Shown here piece after piece: positions 7,659 to 15,677 of a DNA stretch of 43,208 nucleotides. Position 1 is the stretch's first letter, and each line of letters begins with the position of its first letter. Origin of the DNA: an uncultured Candidatus Actinomarina sp. (GTDB taxonomy: Bacteria; Actinomycetota; Acidimicrobiia; Actinomarinales; Actinomarinaceae); the NCBI GenBank assembly GCA_902510965.1, contig CABXDM010000006.1, positions 1 to 43,208 on the forward strand, in the 5' to 3' direction. Made by a program: the position numbers and the translations under genes. The notes under the pieces were generated by a model. That model searched no databases. It saw only the letters and a program-made list of their open reading frames with translations, and was not told where the DNA came from.

Positions 7659-9495
7659 TTTCAGAACTTACACTTTCAAGATTCTTAAAAGATGTATAAA
7701 GCGTATTTCTTAAATACGGAATTTTTCCTGCATCATTAATCAGACTGATAAATTCCATGTCAGTAGTTTCTTGACCGTGATTTGCTCCTGATGCCCTACT
7801 GATGTTTTCATTGATTAAGGTTCCTCCAAGATCATTAACCCCTGACTCAAGAAGAACTTTTGCACCATCATGACCAAGTTTTACCCAGCTTGCTTGTATG
7901 TTATCTATTGTGTTGTAAAAGTATATTCTCGCTAATGAATGCATCAGCACTATTTCATCCCAGGCTGGACCTGGCATACTTTTACCTTGTAAAAATATTG
8001 GTGAACCCATGTGAACAAAAGGAAGGGGGACAATTTCTGTGAATCCATTCGTTTTTATTTGAATATTTTTAATTAATTGAAAGTGATTTACCCAAGAATC
8101 TAGATCATCTATGTGGCCGAACATAATTGTTGCTGTAGATTTAATACCTAATGAGTGAGCAACTTCCATGACATAACCCCATTGAGAGGAAGTAATTTTA
8201 TCATCGCACAAGTACTTTCTTATTCTGTCATCCAGTATTTCAGCAGCGGTGCCGGGTAGAGTTCCTAACCCTGCTTCTTTAAGATCTTGCAAATAGTCCT
8301 CTATTGATTTATTTACAGTATTTGCACCTTGCCATATTTCAAGTGGTGTAAAGCCATGTATGTGCATATCAGGTAATTCACTCTTTATTTTTTTAACTAA
8401 ATCAATATAGAAATCACCTGTATAACTTGGATGAATCCCCCCTTGCAAGCAAACTTCTGAAGCACCATTTTTATGTGCTTCTATTGTTCTATTAAGGACT
8501 TCATCAGGTGTTAATGTATATGGTTTTTCTTTGAGGTCTAAACTTTGGGGACCTTTTGAAAAGCCGCAGAAACCACACTTGTAATAACACTGATTTGTGT
8601 AATTAATGTTTCGATTTTTAACGAATGTAACTTTGTTACCGTGAACATTCTTTGTTAATTCATTCGCAAGTTCAGCAATTTGATTGATGTATTTTCCAGA
8701 TGTTTTAAATAAATCAAGGAGATCTTTTTCATTAAGATGTTCTGTTTGTTGAAAATTTTTTAAAATATTATCGAAATTTGAAGCTTTATAATCAGATAAT
8801 GTTTCTGAAGTGAAATTGAAAAGATTAGGTATAGACTCTCCACTGCCTGGATACCATGAAGTAGTCTCTCTTTTGTAGCCACGAACATTTCTTGTTTGAA
8901 GGAAGTTTGTAAATTCAGTTTTCTCTAATAAGTTCCTAGCTTCATTAACTTCTAACAGGGGTGAAAGTATTGTCCTCTCGTACAAAGGAATTGATAATTT
9001 ACTTTGTAGTTCTAGAATTTGATCTTTACTCCAATCACGAAGAAATAAGTCATCGACTCCCCTTTTTACAGCCTCTATTGCATCATCTATAGAATTAACA
9101 TACTTAGAGATAATAAAATTTGTCGTTCCATTAAGAAACATGAAAAATTCGATATCTTCCAGACTCTCTATGAGTACTATCGCTGGTTTGTATCTTGAAA
9201 TTATTTCTAAAGCATTTTCTTTAATTCCCCTGTATCGATAAATCAATCTTTTTGAATTTTGGTTTATCTTTGTGTTAATCAGTTTATCATCAATGAACCA
9301 TGCTGAAGAGTTAGAAGCAATATCTGAAGAAATAGTTTGAAAGCCATTTATTAATAGATTTTTATAATCTATATCTAGTTCTGGTTTTAAAGTAAAAGCA
9401 GAAGTACCTTCTTTAGCTCTTGAGTTCAAATATATCTCATTATCACTATCGCAAGGACGGATTCTTAAATAGGATATATTTTTATTTTCTATCAT
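7642..9495 (-). CDS. cofH: FO synthase subunit 2 (CofH) with extra N-terminal domain
   Basis: Radical-SAM enzyme that joins hydroxyphenyl from tyrosine to the ribityl-uracil precursor, the first half of FO (8-hydroxy-5-deazaflavin) formation. The iron-sulfur motif is CYYKCGFC (C303, C307, C310), preceded by FVKNRNINYTNQ and followed by EVCLQGGIHPSYTGDFY, GTLPGTAAEILDD and GVNDLGGTLINENISRASGA, all CofH signatures. At 617 residues it has about 250 extra at the N-terminus. That part has no radical-SAM cysteines and looks alpha/beta (for example KPAIVLIESLEDIEFF, then SIDDAIEAVKRGVDDLFLRD). I do not recognise this domain. The gene follows cofG with an ATGA overlap. Confidence 0.9.
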   Translation of the reverse strand: MIENKNISYLRIRPCDSDNEIYLNSRAKEGTSAFTLKPELDIDYKNLLINGFQTISSDIASNSSAWFIDDKLINTKINQNSKRLIYRYRGIKENALEIISRYKPAIVLIESLEDIEFFMFLNGTTNFIISKYVNSIDDAIEAVKRGVDDLFLRDWSKDQILELQSKLSIPLYERTILSPLLEVNEARNLLEKTEFTNFLQTRNVRGYKRETTSWYPGSGESIPNLFNFTSETLSDYKASNFDNILKNFQQTEHLNEKDLLDLFKTSGKYINQIAELANELTKNVHGNKVTFVKNRNINYTNQCYYKCGFCGFSKGPQSLDLKEKPYTLTPDEVLNRTIEAHKNGASEVCLQGGIHPSYTGDFYIDLVKKIKSELPDMHIHGFTPLEIWQGANTVNKSIEDYLQDLKEAGLGTLPGTAAEILDDRIRKYLCDDKITSSQWGYVMEVAHSLGIKSTATIMFGHIDDLDSWVNHFQLIKNIQIKTNGFTEIVPLPFVHMGSPIFLQGKSMPGPAWDEIVLMHSLARIYFYNTIDNIQASWVKLGHDGAKVLLESGVNDLGGTLINENISRASGANHGQETTDMEFISLINDAGKIPYLRNTLYTSFKNLESVSSENVIKI

Positions 9496-10598
9496 TGTTT
9501 CGGATAACCATTGTTATCAATAACATTACTGACTTTTTCAAAAACTGGTGGGCTTAACCATTCATTATTTATGAAACTTGGATAAACAGGAAGCCTTTTT
9601 TTTAGAGATTGTCCACTTGAACTTGTTATTTTTTCTAAATTATTTAGATCTGGCCACAAATGATCAGGATTAACCCAATCAATAGTTTTAGGTGATATAC
9701 CTCCTAAGTCATTAATGCCACTAGTTAAATACATTTCAACGTCGGGTAAAAGATTAGGTGGGACTTGTAATGAAATCTGAGGAGGTAATAATAATCTTGT
9801 AGTTGCGATAATCCTTAAGAAGAGATCATTTATTATCTCGGCATTATTTCTCATAAGCGTATTTTTTTTAGCTCTAAAGTTTTGTAAAATAATTTCCTGT
9901 ATTGCAGTATTTTTTTTACATAATTGAATAAGTTTTACAATATCATTTATTAATTCATCTTTACTCTCAGTTATACCAATTAGAAGACCTGTTGTCATTG
10001 GGTATTTAACTTTTTCAGCATTATTTAAAGTTTCAATTCGATAGATTATATTTTTTGTCTTAGCACCATAGTGTGCCCGACCTTTTTCCAGTAATTTAGG
10101 GGAAAAACTTTCTAGCATAAGACCTCCAGATGGAGAATATTGTTTGTAGTTAATAATTTCATCTTCAGTCATTAATCCTGGATTTGCATGGGGAAATATT
10201 TTATATTTCTGATGAATTTTTTTCATATTGTCAGTTAGATACTCATGAGTTGAAGAAAAACCAAAACTTTTTAACTGTTCAAGTGCAAAATCCCATTTTA
10301 CCTCTGGTTTATCTCCAAGAGTAAACAATGCTTCGTAACACCCTGCAGATTCACCAACAGATGCAATTGCATCTACTTCTTCATAGTTAAGAAAAGTACC
10401 TCCATCTTTTGGGGTTTTAACAAATGTACAATAGGCACATGAATCTTGACATAAAGTAGTCAGCGGTATAAAAACCTTAGGACTGTATGTAATATTTTTT
10501 CCAAAACTTGATAATTTAACATCAAAAGCCTCGGATGACAGTTCAGAGGTTGGCTTCTCTCCAAAGAGAAGGGTATCTATTTGTTCGTATAACATCAT
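9492..10598 (-). CDS. cofG: FO synthase subunit 1 (CofG)
   Basis: Radical-SAM 7,8-didemethyl-8-hydroxy-5-deazariboflavin synthase subunit, which closes the deazaflavin ring after CofH. The motif CQDSCAYC (about residues 49-56) follows VFIPLTTL; GCYEALFTLGDKPE, HANPGLMTEDEI, SPSGGLMLES and GINDLGGISP are CofG signatures. Length is 368 residues, normal for a free-standing CofG. In most actinobacteria CofG and CofH are fused as FbiC; here they are separate but overlap by ATGA in the same order as the fusion. FO feeds F420 synthesis and can serve as a photolyase antenna. Confidence 0.93.
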   Translation of the reverse strand: MMLYEQIDTLLFGEKPTSELSSEAFDVKLSSFGKNITYSPKVFIPLTTLCQDSCAYCTFVKTPKDGGTFLNYEEVDAIASVGESAGCYEALFTLGDKPEVKWDFALEQLKSFGFSSTHEYLTDNMKKIHQKYKIFPHANPGLMTEDEIINYKQYSPSGGLMLESFSPKLLEKGRAHYGAKTKNIIYRIETLNNAEKVKYPMTTGLLIGITESKDELINDIVKLIQLCKKNTAIQEIILQNFRAKKNTLMRNNAEIINDLFLRIIATTRLLLPPQISLQVPPNLLPDVEMYLTSGINDLGGISPKTIDWVNPDHLWPDLNNLEKITSSSGQSLKKRLPVYPSFINNEWLSPPVFEKVSNVIDNNGYPKQ

Positions 10599-10605
10599 AA
10601 TAAAT

Positions 10606-10611
10606 ACTCTA
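10606..10611 (-). promoter_or_regulatory. -10 box for cofG-cofH (leaderless)
   Basis: TAGAGT on the minus strand (10611-10606) ends seven bases before the cofG ATG (10598). No ribosome-binding site is seen between them, fitting a leaderless message. Confidence 0.4.
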
Positions 10612-10661
10612 GAGTTAACAAATATTTAATAAAATGGTCATAATTTATCCAATCAATCCTT

Positions 10662-10667
10662 TATGAT
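10662..10667 (+). promoter_or_regulatory. -10 box for the gap operon
   Basis: TATGAT lies 25 bases before the first gap-like gene, and CGAGG sits six bases before its ATG, so this message would have a short leader with a ribosome-binding site. No convincing -35 box is visible. The 94-bp gap to cofG carries both divergent promoters. Confidence 0.3.
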
Positions 10668-10692
10668 TAAGACTTAACTGTACGAGGTATTT

Positions 10693-11706
10693 ATGAACAT
10701 TTCAATTTTGGGATTTGGAAGAATAGGAAGAGACCTATTAAGACAAACTCTCGATAATGATTTAATAAATATTATCTCTATTTCTGATATAGCCGATAAA
10801 GAAAACCTTCTTTATTTACTTAAGTACGACACAATATATGGAAAACTCGATGCGGAGATAGAAACAACAGATACTGGTTTTAAAATAAATGGTAAAAATA
10901 TAGTTTTTAATGACTGGAAAGATGCTTCAGAAGCATCCTGGCAGGATCTTGAGACTGACATATTAATAGTATCCACTGGAAGAAAGCAAGATCTAGAGGA
11001 GGTAAATGAACATATTGCAAAAGGTTGTAAAAGAGTATTAATTGCATCAACACCTAAATCCGGGAATGATATACAAATTTATGTTCCTGGTGCTAATGAT
11101 GCCAAAGTTGATTTTAATAATGACATCATATCTCTTGGATCAAATACAGCTAATGCTGTAGCTCCCCTGCTTAAAATTATTAATGAAAAATATGGTGTGG
11201 AGAGAGCATTTCTCACTACTGTTCATGGTTATTCAAATTCAAATAGATTGGCTGACGTTGCCGGTGAAGGTTTCAGATTAAATAGAGCCGCCGGGGAGAA
11301 TATCATTCCCGCTATCACTAAATCTTCAGAAGTTATTGAAACTGTTTTACCTTTTATGAAAGATAAAGTTGCATCGTCCTCTATGACGGTACCTGTACCA
11401 GATGGAAGTACTGTCGACCTTACAATTGATATTAAAACAGAAGCTACATCTGAAGATATCAATCAGACGATTAAAGAGGCTATTAAGCACCTTCCATACA
11501 ATAAAGTTCTTGATATAACTTTTGATCCAATTGTTTCCTCAGATGTTGTTGGTAATTCACATTCTGGAATTATTGATGGCTTAGCAACTATGGATATAAA
11601 TAATAATAAAATTAAAATCCTTATCTGGTTTGATAATGGATGGGGATATAGTGCAAGAATTATTGACACAATAACCAAACTTTCAGAAAGTAGGGTCAAT
11701 GAGTAA
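10693..11706 (+). CDS. GAPDH-like protein lacking the catalytic cysteine
   Basis: Full-length glyceraldehyde-3-phosphate dehydrogenase paralogue (337 residues). The NAD-binding start ISILGFGRIGR and the STG motif (residues 94-96) are kept. The active-site SCTTN is replaced by SNTAN (N151 in place of cysteine), read directly from TCA AAT ACA. The catalytic histidine is kept (TTVHGY, H178). The substrate-phosphate loop STGAAK is altered to ITKSSE, and the arginine of RVPVP is threonine (TVPVP). The reading frame is intact, so it is not a decayed gene. It overlaps the canonical gap by eight bases. It may be a regulatory or structural subunit, or have a new activity; normal GAPDH catalysis is not expected. 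Confidence 0.85.
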   Translation: MNISILGFGRIGRDLLRQTLDNDLINIISISDIADKENLLYLLKYDTIYGKLDAEIETTDTGFKINGKNIVFNDWKDASEASWQDLETDILIVSTGRKQDLEEVNEHIAKGCKRVLIASTPKSGNDIQIYVPGANDAKVDFNNDIISLGSNTANAVAPLLKIINEKYGVERAFLTTVHGYSNSNRLADVAGEGFRLNRAAGENIIPAITKSSEVIETVLPFMKDKVASSSMTVPVPDGSTVDLTIDIKTEATSEDINQTIKEAIKHLPYNKVLDITFDPIVSSDVVGNSHSGIIDGLATMDINNNKIKILIWFDNGWGYSARIIDTITKLSESRVNE

Positions 11707-12703
11707 CATTGCAATTAACGGTTTTGGCAGAATTGGTAGATCGATTCTTAGAATAATTATTGAAAGTGACTCAGATTTAAATGTTGTTGCAATAAATGAC
11801 CTAGGAAATTATGAAAATCTATCCTATTTATTAAAACATGACTCAGTAATGGGAGTATTGAATCACGATGTAACTCTTAATGAGGATATATTAAAAATTG
11901 ATGACAGAGTAATAAAATTAGTCTCCGTTGCAGATCCTGCAGAATTACCCTGGGAAGAACTAGATATAGATATTGTTATAGAATCAACGGGTATCTTTGC
12001 AGACAGAAAATCTCTTGAAAAACATATTGAGGCAGGAGCCAAAAAGGTGGTTTTAACTGTTCCACCTAAAGATGAAATAGATGCAACAGTTGTATTAGGT
12101 GTAAACGATGGAGATCTTAATGAGAACTCAAAATTAATATCTAATGCATCATGTACCACAAACTGCTTAGCACCTATTGCCAAAGTCTTAAATGATAATT
12201 TTGGGATCAAGTCAGGGTTAATGACTACTATTCATGCCTACACCAATGACCAAGCGCTCGCTGAAACTACTCATAAAGATTTCAGAAGAGGAAGAAGTGC
12301 TACACAAAATATAATTCCTACCTCTACTGGAGCTGCAAAAGCTGTTGGCATGGTGTTGCCAGAGTTAAATGGAAAACTTGATGGTATGGCAATGAGGGTA
12401 CCTGTTCCAGATGGCAGCGTTGTTGATTTGGTAGTAGAGCTTAATAAAGAAGTAACCGTACAAGAGGTGAATGAAGCTGTTAAAAAAGCTGCGGATAATG
12501 AATTGAAAGGTATCCTTGAATACTCCTCTATCCCCTTAGTTTCTACTGATATTTTACAAAATCCTCATTCAAGTATTTACGATGCCTCATCCACACAGCT
12601 ATTAAACGGAAATCATATAAAAGTTGTTTGCTGGTACGACAATGAGTGGGGATACTCAAACCGTATTGTTGATTTAGTTAACAAACTGGTTAGCAATAGT
12701 TAA
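11699..12703 (+). CDS. gap: Glyceraldehyde-3-phosphate dehydrogenase
   Basis: Canonical GAPDH, converting glyceraldehyde-3-phosphate to 1,3-bisphosphoglycerate with NAD(P) in central carbon metabolism. The N-terminal NAD motif is INGFGRIGR, with AINDLGN closing the adenosine pocket. The active site SNASCTTNCLAP (C152) and TTIHAYTNDQ (H179), the phosphate loops TSTGAAKAVG and MRVPVPDGS, and the C-terminal WYDNEWGYSNRIVDL are all intact. Length is 334 residues. It directly follows a cysteine-less paralogue (8-base overlap) and is followed one base later by a RidA-family gene, so the four genes to 13815 look like one operon. Confidence 0.97.
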   Translation: MSNIAINGFGRIGRSILRIIIESDSDLNVVAINDLGNYENLSYLLKHDSVMGVLNHDVTLNEDILKIDDRVIKLVSVADPAELPWEELDIDIVIESTGIFADRKSLEKHIEAGAKKVVLTVPPKDEIDATVVLGVNDGDLNENSKLISNASCTTNCLAPIAKVLNDNFGIKSGLMTTIHAYTNDQALAETTHKDFRRGRSATQNIIPTSTGAAKAVGMVLPELNGKLDGMAMRVPVPDGSVVDLVVELNKEVTVQEVNEAVKKAADNELKGILEYSSIPLVSTDILQNPHSSIYDASSTQLLNGNHIKVVCWYDNEWGYSNRIVDLVNKLVSNS

Positions 12704-12704
12704 T

Positions 12705-13118
12705 ATGAATTTTCCAGAGGCACCTAAAGCAGTTGGAAACTATATTACTCTTAAACGTGCTGGCAATTTAATCTACACTTCCGGTCACATCCCAATTAAT
12801 AATGAAACAAAATTTACTGGTAAAGTCCCTAGCGAAGTAAGCGTAGATGATGCTTACACTGCCGCCGAATTATGCGCACAGTTAACATTAGCTACTTTAC
12901 AATCTGAATATGACCTCAAAATATTGTCTCCAATTAATGTTGTGGGATTTATTAACTCAGAGCCATCTTTTACTGAGCATGCAAATGTTCTAAATGGTTT
13001 TACTGATAAGTTAGCTGAGTTCTTTTCGGAAAAAGCAACAAGATCAGCTGTTGGCGTTGCAAGCTTACCTTTAAATGTAAGTGTCGAAGTTCAGACAATA
13101 TTTATGATAAATGAGTAA
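12705..13118 (+). CDS. RidA/YjgF-family protein
   Basis: Small RidA-superfamily protein; RidA enzymes hydrolyse reactive imine/enamine intermediates, while other members have unproven roles. The start PEAPKAVGNYITLKRAGN, then LIYTSGHIP, NVVGFINSEPSFTEHANVLNG and SAVGVASLPLNVSVEVQ identify the YjgF_YER057c_UK114-like branch. In the C-terminal active-site strand the usual RidA arginine appears to be absent, so deaminase activity is uncertain. It begins one base after gap and its stop overlaps the next gene by eight bases, so it is co-transcribed with the gap pair. Confidence 0.87.
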   Translation: MNFPEAPKAVGNYITLKRAGNLIYTSGHIPINNETKFTGKVPSEVSVDDAYTAAELCAQLTLATLQSEYDLKILSPINVVGFINSEPSFTEHANVLNGFTDKLAEFFSEKATRSAVGVASLPLNVSVEVQTIFMINE

Positions 13119-13815
13119 ATTAATAGCTATTTCTTCAGGAATAGAAGATTCCACTCTATCACCTGGAACTATTCCATGTTCTGTATTAAACATCTCCTTT
13201 GTTAATTTATGCAATAAATTTGGGGCTGAAGTTGTAATTGTCCCCCCTCAGAACTTATCAATAGAATTTAGTAGTTCAAATTTTGATCGATTAATACTGA
13301 CAGGAGGAGGAGATATCAATCCTTCTATATATGGGGCAAAAGTTGACACCAAGACCACAAGAATTTCTGATGAAAGAGATAAAACTGAATTAAATTTATT
13401 AAAAATAGCAGAAACAAACTCTATTAAAACACTTGCAATATGTAGAGGTCACCAATTGCTTAATGTTTACAAAGGAGGAACTTTACATCAACACATAGCT
13501 GATAATTTTGACACAGAAATTGAACACTTACAAATAAACGAGGCAACTTCACAACACATACACAATATCAATATTTTAGAACAAACGCTTTTAAGTGAAG
13601 TTACTACTGATAACAATGTAGGTGTTAACAGTATCCACCACCAAGTCATTAATGACCTTGGTCAGGATCTAAAAGTAAATGCTATGTCGGAAGATAATTT
13701 AATAGAGGGAATTGAGTCTACATCAGAATGGGAAGCGATAGGAATACAATGGCATCCTGAAAATCTACTGGATGATGACATAACCAACGAACTAATGAAA
13801 TGGCTACTAAGCTAA
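13111..13815 (+). CDS. Class I glutamine amidotransferase, peptidase C26 type
   Basis: Gamma-glutamyl-gamma-aminobutyrate hydrolase (PuuD)-like enzyme, expected to cut gamma-glutamyl amide bonds. RLILTGGGDINPSIYG near the N-terminus is typical of C26. The nucleophile elbow is LAICRGHQLLNVYKGGTLHQ (cysteine about 111), and the His-Glu pair is in IQWHPENL. Length is 234 residues. A GABA aminotransferase gene is elsewhere in the window (35147), so a route from gamma-glutamyl-GABA to succinate semialdehyde is plausible but not shown. It overlaps the RidA gene by eight bases and the convergent rimM by nine. Confidence 0.88.
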   Translation: MSKLIAISSGIEDSTLSPGTIPCSVLNISFVNLCNKFGAEVVIVPPQNLSIEFSSSNFDRLILTGGGDINPSIYGAKVDTKTTRISDERDKTELNLLKIAETNSIKTLAICRGHQLLNVYKGGTLHQHIADNFDTEIEHLQINEATSQHIHNINILEQTLLSEVTTDNNVGVNSIHHQVINDLGQDLKVNAMSEDNLIEGIESTSEWEAIGIQWHPENLLDDDITNELMKWLLS

Positions 13816-14277
13816 ATCAAAATTAATTAACTGTAATTCTTCATTCTCATAACTAAAGAAGTTTGTATTGTACGGAACCACTATTTCCTCTATGTCTTTA
13901 AGAGTAAGGTAGATCAATTTATCAGCATAAAAGAAGTCTTTAACAAAGTATTGGTCATTTAATTTTGATTCAACAAAAAAGCCAGGCCATGGAAGATTTT
14001 CTGAGACATATGAAGTGACTTGGTCAGAATTTATATATATATTTTTATTTCTAAAAACCTCAATATCAGAAATTGAATTAAGGCCTTTAAACTTAATTAA
14101 ATAACGATCTTTAAGATGTTTTTTAAAATCCTCAATTTCATATTCATTGCCATTGATGAAAACTTGTAAGCCAGTTAAATCAAACTGTCTGAAATAGATA
14201 TCATGGTTTAAATATACATAACCATGAAGTGCATGTGGTTTTCCGAGAATTCCTAGGGTAAAAAGATTATTAGTCAA
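13807..14277 (-). CDS. rimM: Ribosome maturation factor RimM
   Basis: 16S rRNA processing factor that binds S19 and helps assemble the 30S head. The N-terminal signature is TLGILGKPHALHGYVYL (family: LGxIxxxHGxxGEV), and the PRC-barrel-like C-terminal half includes YFVKDFFYADKLIYL and EIVVPYNTNFF. I chose TTG at 14277, which gives MTNNLFTLGILG, a typical RimM start, and an eight-base overlap with the KH gene. An ATG at 14310 is in frame but would overlap the KH gene by 41 bases. The sequence is diverged, and the gene lies in the rpsP-KH-rimM order expected. Confidence 0.85.
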   Translation of the reverse strand: MTNNLFTLGILGKPHALHGYVYLNHDIYFRQFDLTGLQVFINGNEYEIEDFKKHLKDRYLIKFKGLNSISDIEVFRNKNIYINSDQVTSYVSENLPWPGFFVESKLNDQYFVKDFFYADKLIYLTLKDIEEIVVPYNTNFFSYENEELQLINFDLA

Positions 14278-14524
14278 TAAATTCAACAGATGAATCGAGA
14301 CCTTCTTCATCGGCTGCTGCTTGTGCGACTGTCCTAATAGCTCTCGCTACACGGCCTCTTTTACCTATGACTCTACCCATATCGTTTGATGAAGTTCTAA
14401 CTTCAATAGCTACCTTATCATCAGTTGATGAGGCAACCTCTACCTTAACTTCGTCTTCATTCTCTACAATTTGAGTAACAATATACTCGACTACGTTTTT
14501 TACTATATTTCCTGATTCAGACAT
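14270..14524 (-). CDS. khpA: KH-domain RNA-binding protein (KhpA)
   Basis: Small KH protein of the KhpA/YlqC family, which binds RNA and in Gram-positives works with KhpB in cell-elongation control. The KH signature with the GxxG loop is DMGRVIGKRGRVARAIRTV (G54-K-R-G57). Length is 84 residues, typical. The start overlaps the rpsP stop by one base (TAATG), and rimM follows. This rpsP-khpA-rimM order is the actinobacterial one. Confidence 0.93.
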   Translation of the reverse strand: MSESGNIVKNVVEYIVTQIVENEDEVKVEVASSTDDKVAIEVRTSSNDMGRVIGKRGRVARAIRTVAQAAADEEGLDSSVEFID

Positions 14525-14925
14525 TATTCTTCTTCACTTCCCTCTGAGGTATCTGATACTTCTTCTACTTCTGCTTCCGCTGCTGCTTCGTTCTTTTTAA
14601 TATTTGCTTTTGAACTACTTTTAACCTTTGGTTCTGGTGCTTTTGGAATGGAGACTACCTCACCTTTTGTAGATCGCCATTGCGCCCATGCTCCAGATAT
14701 CTCTAGTAATTTTTGTACCCTATCGGACGGTTGTGCACCTTTATCTAACCAAGAAACTGCTTTTTCAACATCAATATCTACTGTTGAAGGATTGTCATGT
14801 GGATTGTAAAAACCAAGATCTTCTATAAACTTACCATCTCGTGGTGATCGTGCGTCAGCAACAACAACTCTATAAGTGCGAGTTTTTTTCTTACCTCTTT
14901 GCGCAAGTCTAATTTTTACTGCCAT
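14524..14925 (-). CDS. rpsP: 30S ribosomal protein S16
   Basis: Small-subunit protein S16. The N-terminus [20 protein letters not shown], then [20 protein letters not shown] and [16 protein letters not shown] are diagnostic. The first 85 or so residues are the S16 fold. The rest is a lysine-then-glutamate-rich tail ending [10 protein letters not shown], as often seen in actinobacterial S16 (133 residues). AAGGA precedes the ATG. A candidate -10 TAGAAT lies roughly 35 bases upstream in the divergent gap with upp. Confidence 0.96.
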   Translation of the reverse strand: MAVKIRLAQRGKKKTRTYRVVVADARSPRDGKFIEDLGFYNPHDNPSTVDIDVEKAVSWLDKGAQPSDRVQKLLEISGAWAQWRSTKGEVVSIPKAPEPKVKSSSKANIKKNEAAAEAEVEEVSDTSEGSEEE

Positions 14926-15015
14926 TGTTAATCCTTATTAATTACGAAATTCTATATTACTTTAACTGCATCTTAAACAGTCAGATTTAATAATATATCT
15001 TTAAAATAATAAAGG

Positions 15016-15044
15016 TAGAAATCATTTTAAAATTTAACTACCCT
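15016..15044 (+). promoter_or_regulatory. Promoter for upp-deoB (leaderless)
   Basis: TAGAAA (15016-15021) and TACCCT (15039-15044) are 17 bases apart, and the ATG follows seven bases after the -10. No ribosome-binding site is present, fitting a leaderless message. Confidence 0.4.
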
Positions 15045-15051
15045 GTCTTTA

Positions 15052-15672
15052 ATGGAAATTATAGAATTATCACATCCACTATCAAAACATTACCTAACTG
15101 TCCTGAGAGACAAAAAAACAACTTTCGAAACATTCAGACTGGCAGCTTCAAAGTTGTCTTATTTGCTAATAATTGAAGCTACAAAACAACTACATCTTGA
15201 TGATGTAAAAATTGAAACACCTCTAATTGAAACTAATGGTAAAGAATTGGCATCTAACACTGTTGCTGTATCAGTTTTACGAGCAGGACTAGGATTAATT
15301 GATGGTCCAAAAGATTTAATACCCAACATGACTTTTGGATATATTGGTGTTCAGAGAAATGAAGAAACTGCAGAACCCGAAAATTACTATGAAAATCTTC
15401 CTGAAATTAACGACAAAGATGTATTCATTCTTGAACCAATGCTTGCAACGGGAGGTTCCTTATCTTTCGCTATAGACACAGTTAAGAAATATAGTCCTAG
15501 AAAAATATATGCGTTAACTGTTATCTCATCACCCGAAGGAATAAAATTTATTTCAAGTAAACATCCAGATATTACATTATTAACAGCATCAGTTGATGAA
15601 AAACTTAATGAAAACTATTACATTGTGCCTGGGCTTGGTGACATGGGAGATCGACTGTTTGGAACAGTTTAG
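15052..15672 (+). CDS. upp: Uracil phosphoribosyltransferase
   Basis: Pyrimidine-salvage enzyme making UMP from uracil and PRPP. The start ELSHPLSKHYLTVLRDKKT is typical of Upp; VSVLRAGLGLIDG forms part of the active site, and the PRPP loop is EPMLATGGSLSFA (128-140), where the family usually has DPMLATGG. The C-terminal GLGDMGDRLFGT is the uracil-binding region. Length is 206 residues, normal. The stop is five bases before deoB, so both nucleoside-salvage genes are co-transcribed. Confidence 0.96.
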   Translation: MEIIELSHPLSKHYLTVLRDKKTTFETFRLAASKLSYLLIIEATKQLHLDDVKIETPLIETNGKELASNTVAVSVLRAGLGLIDGPKDLIPNMTFGYIGVQRNEETAEPENYYENLPEINDKDVFILEPMLATGGSLSFAIDTVKKYSPRKIYALTVISSPEGIKFISSKHPDITLLTASVDEKLNENYYIVPGLGDMGDRLFGTV

Positions 15673-15677
15673 AAAAT

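Noticed and set aside
10693-11706. Cysteine-less GAPDH paralogue as a decaying pseudogene
   Set aside because: The frame is complete, the NAD-binding and C-terminal motifs are intact, and it keeps a tight overlap with the active gap gene; changes cluster in the active site rather than at random.
14926-15051. Hidden tRNA or riboswitch in the rpsP-upp gap
   Set aside because: No cloverleaf arms, TTC-loop or CCA-type end and no stable stems are visible; the 126 bp are accounted for by two divergent promoters.
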